In this document: positions 43,056 through 50,359 of the stretch, one piece after another
How the letters are laid out: each line of letters begins with the position of its first letter
Numbering within the stretch: the stretch's first letter is position 1
From: Lachnospiraceae bacterium
GTDB lineage: Bacteria > Bacillota > Clostridia > Lachnospirales > Lachnospiraceae
Length of the DNA stretch: 55,672 nucleotides
Direction: 5' to 3'
Assembly (NCBI GenBank): GCA_017624855.1
Contig: JAGAMF010000003.1
Coordinates: 1-55,672 of the forward strand
Made by a program: the position numbers and the translations under genes
Notes under the pieces: generated by a model
Databases searched by the model: none
The model's input: only the letters and a program-made list of their open reading frames with translations
What the model was told of the DNA's origin: nothing

Positions 43056-44732
43056 TTGAAAGAGATGAAGGAAAAGAATAACAAAAAAACATCAAAAGCA
43101 CTTATACCAATTATAATTGGCGCAGGTGTTTTGGTTATTGGTTGTGTAGTGGCGGTGTTGTTGATTTTTAGTAATCCGCAAAATCGCCTTGAAGCAAAAT
43201 TAGACCAAGCAGAAAAGTTGTTAAGTGAACAGAAGTATGAGGAAGCATTATTGGCATATCGCGAGATTGCAAGTGAGAATGTCGATTGTGAAGCTGCATA
43301 TGCAGGCGTGTCAGAAGTGTACAGAGCACAGGCTGCAAATGCATCAACTGTGGAAGAGGCTATGGGATGTTTTGCAAAAGAAGAGTCGGAAGTGACCGGT
43401 TTTCAATATACTGAAGCCGATTTGTTGATTTTGACCGAGGTTGCATCCAAGGATATACAAAATGCTAATGTGGTATTGGATTTTATGGATACTTTAAAAG
43501 AAGAAAATCCGGAAATTACAATTCCTCAAGAGGCTTATATTTCTTTGGCGGTACAATATATGGATGAAGCCGGTGATGCATCCGTATATGAAAAATATAG
43601 TCAAAAAATATATGAAATGGATCCGACCAATCCTTACGCCATATACTATGCGTGCGTTTGTTGGTATATGGATGTTGAAGGCGTCGAATTAGATTTGTTG
43701 GAAATGGTTGATTGTGAGTATCATCTGTCTAATGCGATGAATATCATGGGAACAGTAGGAAGCACCCATTGTTCCGTACGGCATTATATTAACGATATTG
43801 CAAAAGGAAGAGAAAAAGAGGCAATATTGGAAGGGTTTGTATATAATGAACACGGTGATGATATGTATGCTACTTGGGTAGGGAATATTGTGTATCAGGA
43901 CGATGCGCATGATGTGTATTACACCTATGATGAAAGAGGAGAGGTATTAACTATCGATGCGGCCGGTTATACTTGGGGCGGTGGCGATAATGAAATTTTG
44001 GAAGTAAGATATACTTATCGTGAAAACGGACAGCCGGAAAATGTTATGGTGAACGGCAGTTTATATCAGGAATATAGATATGATGAATCAGACAGAATTG
44101 TTTATAAGTATGACAATTCTTTTTATGAGGCGGCTAAAACCTCATATACTTATCATGATGCAGAGGGTTATGTTGATTGCAGGACAGAATATATTCCCAT
44201 AGACTGGGATGATGACGGTGTATATGAAGAAAAGATGCATCATTGTGGTGCGATTGTGCAGAATACGGTACTGGAAGATGGAACCAAAATCAATGTGGTT
44301 GCTGATGTTCCTTCGCCGATGGGAGAATTAATCGTTGTTATGCCTGACGGAAACCGTTTGAATATGTGGATGGAGGTTCCTGTGGACGGTACATTTGCAG
44401 TAGAACATACCGAAGGAGAATTTGTATCACCGAAAGCTATCGCTCCCGGATATGCAGGGGATACTTACACTGTAACAGTTAGTGATGCAAAGGGTAGAGT
44501 GAAACAGGTTTATACTTATATATATGATGAGTACGGATTGTTGCAACAATATCGTATAGAAGTACCCACGGAGAGCGGGGAACTGAGACTGGAACAGGGA
44601 CTGTGTTATTTGACGGAAGTTTCAGAGGATGAAAGTTATATTATCAGAGTAGAAATGTATTATTATAATGGCGTTGGTAATAAGTTAGGCGCAAGTTTCG
44701 GAGAAATTTGCGAAATTATTTATTTTAAGTAG
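43056..44732 (+). CDS. Membrane-anchored protein with TPR-like and YD-like repeats
   Basis: No family is recognised with certainty. The protein of about 558 residues has a lysine-rich start, one membrane segment (about 13-37), a TPR-like helical region (about 45-190, around AEKLLSEQKYEEALLAYREI) and a C-terminal half rich in YTY/YRY motifs of the Rhs/YD type (YTYDERGEV, YTYRENGQ, YRYDESDR, YTYHDAEGY). DWDDDGVYEE resembles a calcium loop. The start is likely TTG at 43056, eight bases after AGGGAG; an upstream ATG at 43038 lacks a ribosome site. It is divergent from the XRE gene. Confidence 0.7.
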   Translation: MKEMKEKNNKKTSKALIPIIIGAGVLVIGCVVAVLLIFSNPQNRLEAKLDQAEKLLSEQKYEEALLAYREIASENVDCEAAYAGVSEVYRAQAANASTVEEAMGCFAKEESEVTGFQYTEADLLILTEVASKDIQNANVVLDFMDTLKEENPEITIPQEAYISLAVQYMDEAGDASVYEKYSQKIYEMDPTNPYAIYYACVCWYMDVEGVELDLLEMVDCEYHLSNAMNIMGTVGSTHCSVRHYINDIAKGREKEAILEGFVYNEHGDDMYATWVGNIVYQDDAHDVYYTYDERGEVLTIDAAGYTWGGGDNEILEVRYTYRENGQPENVMVNGSLYQEYRYDESDRIVYKYDNSFYEAAKTSYTYHDAEGYVDCRTEYIPIDWDDDGVYEEKMHHCGAIVQNTVLEDGTKINVVADVPSPMGELIVVMPDGNRLNMWMEVPVDGTFAVEHTEGEFVSPKAIAPGYAGDTYTVTVSDAKGRVKQVYTYIYDEYGLLQQYRIEVPTESGELRLEQGLCYLTEVSEDESYIIRVEMYYYNGVGNKLGASFGEICEIIYFK

Positions 44733-44761
44733 AATATAAAATATATTTTTTTCAACACCGA

Positions 44762-44903
44762 GCAGGGCGTAGGAATTTCTTCGAGGACCGTTTCGGCTCG
44801 TCGGCGCTTAATGAGAAGACTTGTTTACAAGGCTTCGAATTTAGCGTCCGCTACGTAGATGAACCGAGCGAGAGCGTGTCCGAGAAGAAATCCTACGCCC
44901 TGC
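44762..44903. repeat. 142-bp imperfect palindromic element
   Basis: The ends match for 12 bases (GCAGGGCGTAGG with CCTACGCCCTGC), and the arms go on matching with small gaps for about 38 bases. The interior contains GGCGCT/AGCGTCC and CTTGT-TT-ACAAG hairpins. No T-run, coding frame or transposase is present. It could be a MITE-like repeat or a structured RNA; a duplicated target cannot be decided. Confidence 0.75.
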
Positions 44904-44933
44904 GACCGTATAAAAATAATTTTAAAAAACCCA

Positions 44934-44962
44934 TTGACGAAAATAACCTCATGTGCTATTCT
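44934..44962 (+). promoter_or_regulatory. Promoter of rpmG-secE-nusG
   Basis: TTGACG (44934-44939), 17-nt spacer, TATTCT (44957-44962), 110 nt before the rpmG start. Confidence 0.7.
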
Positions 44963-45071
44963 ACTATGGCAAGATTGGTTTTTAGGCCTTTTTTTTATGC
45001 GCTTAAATTTCATTAAATCAAGCAAAAGATTCAACAAGAAAATAGAAATAAATACGCGTGGAGGTGGGAAA

Positions 45072-45221
45072 ATGCGTACAAGAATTACTTTAGCATGTAC
45101 AGAATGCAAGCAGCGTAATTACAACACAACTAAGGATAAGAAGACACATCCTGACAGAATGGAAACAAAGAAGTATTGTAGATTCTGCAAGGCTCATACA
45201 ATGCACAAAGAAACTAAATAA
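45072..45221 (+). CDS. rpmG: 50S ribosomal protein L33
   Basis: This 49-residue protein starts [12 protein letters not shown] and has four cysteines (CTEC and CRFC), so it is the zinc-binding C+ form. The ATG follows GAGGTGGG. An upstream frame extension to 44859 runs through the palindrome and promoter and is not coding. It leads the secE-nusG group, as is usual in Firmicutes. Confidence 0.95.
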   Translation: MRTRITLACTECKQRNYNTTKDKKTHPDRMETKKYCRFCKAHTMHKETK

Positions 45222-45254
45222 TTTGTCTTTTTTGTATGAAAGGAAATTAGAATT

Positions 45255-45470
45255 ATGGCAAATGCGTCAAATACAGAGAAACCGAACAAGACAAGTTTCT
45301 TTCGTGGCGTAAAACAGGAATGGAAGAAAATTACCTGGCCCTCTAAAAATGATGTAGTAAAGCAGACGGCAGTTGTTCTCGTTGCGATTATTTTACTTGG
45401 TGCACTTATTTTTGGTGTAGATGCACTTGTAAAAACCGGCATGAACTTTTTGTCAAATTTAACTTTTTAA
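45255..45470 (+). CDS. secE: Preprotein translocase subunit SecE
   Basis: SecE is the essential clamp subunit of the SecYEG channel. The 71-residue protein has the amphipathic helix motif GVKQEWKKITWPSKNDV (about 20-36) and one C-terminal membrane segment (about 40-62). It sits between rpmG and nusG. Confidence 0.95.
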   Translation: MANASNTEKPNKTSFFRGVKQEWKKITWPSKNDVVKQTAVVLVAIILLGALIFGVDALVKTGMNFLSNLTF

Positions 45471-45485
45471 GGTGAGGGTGGACGT

Positions 45486-46055
45486 ATGGAAGAAAATAAA
45501 GAATTCGACATTGGCCAGAGCGATAACAAAAGCGGCAAAGGTATGGGTTGGTATGTTGTTCACACTTATTCCGGTTATGAGAATAAGGTAAAAGCCAACA
45601 TTGAGAAAGCAATTGAGAACCGTCACCTTGAGAATGAAATCTTAGAGGTAAGAGTTCCCATGCAGGAAGTTGTTGAAGTTAAGAACAATGTCAAAAAGGT
45701 TGTTCAGAAGAAACTTTTCCCCGGATATGTATTACTTCATATGGATGCGGACAATAATGATGCATGGTATGTTGTAAGAAATACCAGAGGTGTTACAGGT
45801 TTCGTAGGACCGGGAAGCAAGCCGGTGCCCTTGACGGAAGCAGAAATGAAGATGATGAACATAGGCGAAAGCAATACAGTTCATATCGATGTAAAAGAAG
45901 GCGATTCCATCACCGTTGTTTCAGGTGTTTGGGAAGGTACCGTGGGCATGGTTAAGCGCGTTGATGAAGGTAAGCAGGTTGTTACCATCAATGTTGAAAT
46001 ATTCGGTCGTGAGACACCGGTTGAAATCGGTTTCGCAGATATCAAGAAAATGTAA
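45486..46055 (+). CDS. nusG: Transcription antitermination factor NusG
   Basis: NusG binds RNA polymerase and couples it to the ribosome or Rho. The 189-residue sequence has the NGN domain (GWYVVHTYSGYENKV, then the VRNTRGVTGFVGPGSKP loop) and the C-terminal KOW domain (about 135-189: VKEGDSITVVSGVWEGTVG). An N-terminal extension of about 18 residues precedes the NGN domain. It is followed by the rplK leader. Confidence 0.97.
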   Translation: MEENKEFDIGQSDNKSGKGMGWYVVHTYSGYENKVKANIEKAIENRHLENEILEVRVPMQEVVEVKNNVKKVVQKKLFPGYVLLHMDADNNDAWYVVRNTRGVTGFVGPGSKPVPLTEAEMKMMNIGESNTVHIDVKEGDSITVVSGVWEGTVGMVKRVDEGKQVVTINVEIFGRETPVEIGFADIKKM

Positions 46056-46060
46056 AAATG

Positions 46061-46155
46061 CTTGTTCATAGGATTTTATCCTATTTTAGCAACAGTAATG
46101 TTGTTATATGAACAGTGGGAGCCGTTGCATAGGGCGCGGCGCCGAACCACAATTT
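46061..46155 (+). promoter_or_regulatory. Structured leader before rplK-rplA (candidate L1 control site)
   Basis: The 117-nt gap can fold into an outer stem TGTTCATA/TATGAACA around small hairpins (ATAGGAT/ATCCTAT; CAACA/TGTTG), then GTGGGAG...CCAC enclosing GCCG/CGGC. rplK-rplA mRNAs are commonly repressed by L1 binding a leader that mimics 23S rRNA; the GTGGGAG element is compatible but this match was made by eye. Confidence 0.4.
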
Positions 46156-46172
46156 ATTAGGAGGTAGCCAAA

Positions 46173-46598
46173 ATGGCAAAGAAAGTAACAGGTTATATCA
46201 AATTACAGATTCCTGCCGGAAAAGCAACACCGGCACCGCCTGTAGGTCCTGCACTTGGACAGCACGGCGTTAACATCGTTGAATTCACAAAGCAGTTCAA
46301 CGCTAAGACAGCAGATAAGGGTGACTTAATCATCCCTGTTGTAATCACAGTTTATGCAGACAGAAGCTTTAGTTTCATTACTAAGACTCCTCCCGCTGCA
46401 GTTCTTTTAAAGAAGGCTTGTAACCTTAAGACAGCATCTGCTAAGCCTAACAAGCAGAAGGTTGCAACAATTTCTAAGGATAAGGTTCGTGAAATCGCAG
46501 AAATGAAGATGCCGGACTTAAATGCAGCAAGTATCGAAGCAGCTATGAGCATGATCGCGGGTACAGCTCGCAGTATGGGTATCGTAGTAGAAGATTAA
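46173..46598 (+). CDS. rplK: 50S ribosomal protein L11
   Basis: L11 builds the GTPase-associated centre with 23S rRNA and binds the RelA/thiostrepton region. The 141-residue protein has the normal family length, starting [20 protein letters not shown] and with the [11 protein letters not shown] loop. The ATG follows AGGAGG. Confidence 0.98.
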   Translation: MAKKVTGYIKLQIPAGKATPAPPVGPALGQHGVNIVEFTKQFNAKTADKGDLIIPVVITVYADRSFSFITKTPPAAVLLKKACNLKTASAKPNKQKVATISKDKVREIAEMKMPDLNAASIEAAMSMIAGTARSMGIVVED

Positions 46599-46651
46599 TT
46601 TTAGAAGGTGGGAGCACATTGTGCATTGAACCACAAGGAGGTAAATAAGTT

Positions 46652-47341
46652 ATGAAACATGGTAAGAAATATAACGAAGCAGCTAAGCTTGTTGATAGAG
46701 CTACACTCTATGATCCCGCTGATGCAGTTGCTTTGGTAAAGAAGACTGCTGGTGCTAAATTTGATGAAACAGTAGAAATTCACATCAGAACAGGTTGTGA
46801 CGGACGTCACGCTGAAGAACAGATCCGTGGTGCGGTAGTATTACCCAACGGAACAGGTAAGACTGTAAAAGTTCTCGTATTCGCTAAGGGCGACAAGGTT
46901 AATGAGGCAGAAGCAGCAGGCGCAGATTATGTAGGCGGCGAAGAACTCATTCCCAAGATTCAGAACGAAGGTTGGTTAGATTTTGATGTTGTTGTAGCAA
47001 CTCCCGACATGATGGGTGTTGTAGGTCGTCTTGGTAAGGTTTTAGGACCTAAGGGCTTAATGCCTAACCCCAAGGCAGGTACTGTAACAATGGATGTTAC
47101 CAAGGCTATTGCTGATATCAAAGCAGGTAAGATCGAATACAGACTTGACAAGCAGAACATCATTCACTGCCCTATCGGTAAGGCTTCTTTCACAGAAGAG
47201 AAGTTAAACGAAAACTTCGAAGCTTTAATGGAAGCAATCAAGAAGGCAAAACCCAGCTCATTAAAGGGACAGTATTTAAGAAGCGTAACCCTTTCAAGCA
47301 CAATGGGCCCCGGCGTAAAAGTAAATGTAATGAAGCTTTAA
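46652..47341 (+). CDS. rplA: 50S ribosomal protein L1
   Basis: L1 forms the mobile stalk at the ribosomal E site and represses its own operon. The 229-residue sequence has the family signature near residues 120-140 ([21 protein letters not shown]) and the [12 protein letters not shown] end. It follows rplK after 53 nt and is closed by a terminator. Confidence 0.98.
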   Translation: MKHGKKYNEAAKLVDRATLYDPADAVALVKKTAGAKFDETVEIHIRTGCDGRHAEEQIRGAVVLPNGTGKTVKVLVFAKGDKVNEAEAAGADYVGGEELIPKIQNEGWLDFDVVVATPDMMGVVGRLGKVLGPKGLMPNPKAGTVTMDVTKAIADIKAGKIEYRLDKQNIIHCPIGKASFTEEKLNENFEALMEAIKKAKPSSLKGQYLRSVTLSSTMGPGVKVNVMKL

Positions 47342-47351
47342 TTTCATGTAT

Positions 47352-47384
47352 AAAAGACAGCAGCGCAAGTTGCTGTCTTTTTTA
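47352..47384 (+). terminator. Intrinsic terminator after rplA
   Basis: AAAAGACAGCA pairs with TGCTGTCTTTT over GCGCAAGT-type loop bases, followed by a T-run. Confidence 0.85.
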
Positions 47385-47451
47385 TATGTTAAGGTTAGAG
47401 AGTTAAGAAACAACTTAATCCTACTGTTCAAATAAAAAAGAACATGGTAAA

Positions 47452-48705
47452 ATGGCAACTATGAGAGATTCATTGGATGTAAATGCAGGAAAAAACAGAA
47501 TAGGAAGCGTTTTGGCATGGACAGGCGGCGTGCTGCTTTTGGTGGCATTGTTCGTATTTTTAATTATGCGTAAAAACGGGTTACGGGAAGCGGAACTTCT
47601 TGCTGAACAGGAGAATAAGCCCCTGCCTCAGGTAAGCGGTGAAGAATTGTTTGGAATTACAAGCGAAGAGGAAGATGTGCCGCCGTCCGAAGAAGAAAGC
47701 GTCGAAACTATGCCTGAGAATACATATGCTTTGCCGGATAAGGATACCGTGACTTTTACCTTCGCCGGTGATGTGCTTTTGGATGAAAACTATGCGGTAA
47801 TGAGTACCTATCGGGCAAACGGCAGCGTGCTGGAAGAATGTATCGATCCGCAGTTATTAGAGATTATGCAGGGATCGGATGTTTTTATGATTAACAACGA
47901 GTTTACTTTTACCGACAGAGGAACGCCTCTGGCGAACAAAGCATATACTTTCCGGGCGGATCCGCAGAGCGTGCATATTCTAAAAGACATGGGCGTAGAC
48001 ATTGTATCACTGGCTAATAACCATGTAACGGATTATGGCGAAGTCTCTCTTTTGGATACCATGGATACCTTAAACGGTGCGGGTATCCCCTATGTGGGAG
48101 CGGGTGCGAATATAGAAGAAGCATCCAAGGTGGTCTTTTACGAAAACGAAGATATGCGTATCGGAATTGTGGCCGCGACGGAAGTAGAGCGACTGGCTTC
48201 GCCGGATACCAAAGGCGCTACCGAGAATACGCCGGGAACTTTCCGCTGTTTTCGAAACGATGACTTGGAGGAAGTAATCCGTGAGGCAAAGAAGGAGTGC
48301 GACTTCCTGATTGTAGTGGTGCATTGGGGAACGGAAAGTACCGATGAAATTGATTGGAGCCAGCCCGGTCAGGCAGAAGATTTTACTGCGGCGGGTGCGG
48401 ATGTCATTATCGGAGCCCATCCCCATGTATTGCAGGAGATAGCCTATGTCAATGATGTACCCGTCTTTTACAGCCTCGGTAACTTCTGGTTTAATTCCAA
48501 GACCGGCAACAGCTGTCTTGTGACACTGGAAATCGGAGAAGAAGGTCTGGTTTCGTCGCAATTCATTCCCTGTCGTACGGAAGGAAGCAAAACTTATCTT
48601 GCAACGGAAGGTGAAGGCGAAAGAATTTTAGAGTATATGCGGGATTTATCTCACGGCGTTAAAATTGACGAAAACGGATATGTTATAAAAGAAGCAGAGG
48701 AGTAG
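47452..48705 (+). CDS. CapA-family metallophosphatase-like protein
   Basis: This 417-residue protein has one N-terminal membrane segment (about 21-42), a Glu-rich linker, and a CapA domain (about 97-390) beginning with TFTFAGDVLLDEN. It continues with SLANNHVTDYGE, WGTE and GAHPHVLQ, the family's metal-binding His/Asp motifs. The family includes poly-gamma-glutamate synthesis proteins, but no capB/capC is nearby, so the substrate is unknown. It is an unusual insert between the rplKA and rplJL operons. The ribosome site is weak. Confidence 0.85.
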   Translation: MATMRDSLDVNAGKNRIGSVLAWTGGVLLLVALFVFLIMRKNGLREAELLAEQENKPLPQVSGEELFGITSEEEDVPPSEEESVETMPENTYALPDKDTVTFTFAGDVLLDENYAVMSTYRANGSVLEECIDPQLLEIMQGSDVFMINNEFTFTDRGTPLANKAYTFRADPQSVHILKDMGVDIVSLANNHVTDYGEVSLLDTMDTLNGAGIPYVGAGANIEEASKVVFYENEDMRIGIVAATEVERLASPDTKGATENTPGTFRCFRNDDLEEVIREAKKECDFLIVVVHWGTESTDEIDWSQPGQAEDFTAAGADVIIGAHPHVLQEIAYVNDVPVFYSLGNFWFNSKTGNSCLVTLEIGEEGLVSSQFIPCRTEGSKTYLATEGEGERILEYMRDLSHGVKIDENGYVIKEAEE

Positions 48706-48776
48706 GCGTAAAATGACCGGATTTGCCGGCGCATACATCTGCTTTGCAATAAATGATAAATATAAAAGAATTTTGC

Positions 48777-48805
48777 TTGACAATCTAAAAAACATGTGAT
48801 AAGTT
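48777..48805 (+). promoter_or_regulatory. Promoter of rplJ-rplL
   Basis: TTGACA (48777-48782), 17-nt spacer, TAAGTT (48800-48805) with an extended TG element. The L10 leader begins just downstream. Confidence 0.75.
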
Positions 48806-48810
48806 TATCT

Positions 48811-48947
48811 AGGTTGTGAGAACAACTATGCCGAAGACAGTAGGTGCCGCTAAGCGGCGTAAGCAGACAACGCCTACCGAGGACGAGTAAGTTTTATGAT
48901 GTAAATTTGCCCTCTTGTCTTCTGCGAAGATAAGAGGTTTTTCTTTT
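48811..48947 (+). ncRNA. L10 leader (autoregulatory ribosomal-protein leader) with attenuator
   Basis: The leader has the Firmicute L10-leader core: hairpin GTTGT/ACAAC, TGCCGAAGACAGTAGGTGC, and ACGCCTACCGAGGA, which folds with it. It is followed by an attenuator terminator, CCTCTTGTCTTC with GAAGATAAGAGG and TTTTT (48910-48944). L10 (with L12) binding is known to favour termination in this class. Confidence 0.85.
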
Positions 48948-49069
48948 ATACGCACCCTGCGAAACGGTAATCGGTCGCAAGCGACATCGCGGGGCGTGGT
49001 GAGTTTCCTGTTGGAAACTCTCATCAGAAATACTCTTTCGGCACGAAATAAAGAAGGAGGTAAAACAAA

Positions 49070-49570
49070 ATGGCAAAAGTTGAATTGAAGAAACCCATCG
49101 TGGAAGAGATTTCAGCAAATATTAAGGATGCGCAGTCAGTTGTTATCGTTGATCACCGCGGACTTACCGTAGCTGAAGATACCGAACTTCGTAAGCAGCT
49201 TCGTGAAGCTGGTATTACTTATAAGGTATACAAGAACACCATGATGAATTTTGCATTCAAGGGAACAGATTGCGAAGGACTTGCACCTTACTTAGAGGGA
49301 CCCAGCGCAATTGCAATTTCCAAGGATGACGCTACAGCTCCTGCAAGAATTCTTTGCAAGTTCGCTAAGAACGCTAAGGCACTTGAAATCAAGGGCGGTG
49401 TTGTTGAAGGAACTGTATATGACAGCAAGGGCATCGAAGCAATTTCCAATGTACCTTCAAGAGAAGAATTACTTGGCAAATTACTTGGAAGCATCCAGTC
49501 ACCTATTACAAACCTTGCACGCGTTCTCAATCAGATTGCAGAACAGCAGGGCGCTCCCGCAGCAGAGTAA
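49070..49570 (+). CDS. rplJ: 50S ribosomal protein L10
   Basis: L10 holds the L7/L12 stalk and represses its own leader. The 166-residue sequence has KKPIVEEISANIKDAQSVVI at the N-terminus and the C-terminal LLGSIQSPITNLARVLNQIAE helix that binds L7/L12. A strong AAGGAGG site precedes the ATG. Between the attenuator and start, extra hairpins (GAGTTTCC/GGAAACTC at 49001-49020) are present. Confidence 0.98.
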   Translation: MAKVELKKPIVEEISANIKDAQSVVIVDHRGLTVAEDTELRKQLREAGITYKVYKNTMMNFAFKGTDCEGLAPYLEGPSAIAISKDDATAPARILCKFAKNAKALEIKGGVVEGTVYDSKGIEAISNVPSREELLGKLLGSIQSPITNLARVLNQIAEQQGAPAAE

Positions 49571-49664
49571 TTGCTGCATGAATGTCGGTTTTTATAATCG
49601 GCGATGAGACACTTTTAAAAGAAACTTTTAAAACAAACATTATTATTAAATGGAGGAAAATAAA

Positions 49665-50045
49665 ATGGCAAAGTTAACAACTCAGGAATTTATCGACGCT
49701 ATCAAAGAGTTAAGCGTACTTGAATTAAACGAATTAGTAAAAGCATGTGAAGAAGAATTTGGTGTATCTGCAGCAGCAGGTGTTGTTGTGGCAGCAGGCG
49801 CTGTTGGTGGTGCAGCTGAAGCAGCAGAAGAAAAGACTGAATTCGATGTTGAATTAACAGAAGTTGGTGCTGAAAAGGTTAAGGTTATTAAGGTTGTTCG
49901 TGAAGCTACCGGCCTTGGCTTAAAGGAAGCAAAGGACTTAGTAGACGCTGCTCCTAAGATGATCAAGGAAGGCGCTTCTAAGGAAGAAGCTGATGACATC
50001 AAGGCTAAGTTAGAAGCTGTTGGTGCAAAGGTTACATTAAAGTAA
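49665..50045 (+). CDS. rplL: 50S ribosomal protein L7/L12
   Basis: L7/L12 is the multimeric stalk protein that recruits translation GTPases. The 126-residue sequence has the N-terminal dimer domain, an Ala/Gly/Val-rich hinge (about 38-55) and the C-terminal domain with [23 protein letters not shown]. The ATG at 49665 follows GGAGG; the ATG at 49650 precedes the ribosome site and is rejected. Confidence 0.97.
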   Translation: MAKLTTQEFIDAIKELSVLELNELVKACEEEFGVSAAAGVVVAAGAVGGAAEAAEEKTEFDVELTEVGAEKVKVIKVVREATGLGLKEAKDLVDAAPKMIKEGASKEEADDIKAKLEAVGAKVTLK

Positions 50046-50064
50046 TTTAAACCCGAGAGTTAAC

Positions 50065-50098
50065 AAACCGCGAAGGAGAAATTCTTCGCGGTTTTTTC
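50065..50098 (+). terminator. Intrinsic terminator after rplL
   Basis: AAACCGCGAA pairs perfectly with TTCGCGGTTT over ten bases, followed by a T-run. It separates rplJL from rpoBC, which have their own promoter. Confidence 0.85.
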
Positions 50099-50179
50099 TT
50101 TTATATAAAAGATAAAATCAAACCGGGAGTCGCCTAAAAAGGGCATAATAAAATTTTTTAAACAAATGGAAAAAAATGT

Positions 50180-50208
50180 TTGACATGCAGTACTATTTCT
50201 GCTATCAT
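50180..50208 (+). promoter_or_regulatory. Promoter of rpoB-rpoC
   Basis: Perfect TTGACA (50180-50185), 17-nt spacer, TATCAT (50203-50208). The start codon lies 151 nt downstream, after a structured leader. Confidence 0.8.
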
Positions 50209-50235
50209 ATAGAATGCTTTATTGTGGTTTAGTGT

Positions 50236-50286
50236 CCCTTTTTGTCTTCTGATAAAGAGGCCTGATTTTGTGCGGACAAAAACGGG
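50236..50286 (+). other. rpoB leader hairpin
   Basis: CCCTTTTTGTC (50236-50246) pairs with GACAAAAACGGG (50275-50286) with one bulge; the loop is about 28 nt. No T-run follows. It may control rpoBC expression; no known RNA family was recognised. Confidence 0.4.
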
Positions 50287-50359
50287 TAAAAATGAGACAT
50301 GTATCCCTCAATAAGCAGAAATGTCTATATAAAATTTAAGAACGGAGTGGAGTGCTATA

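Noticed and set aside
44859-45071. N-terminal extension of L33 to 44859
   Set aside because: It would translate the palindrome and the promoter; the 49-residue form is the full family length and has a proper ribosome site.
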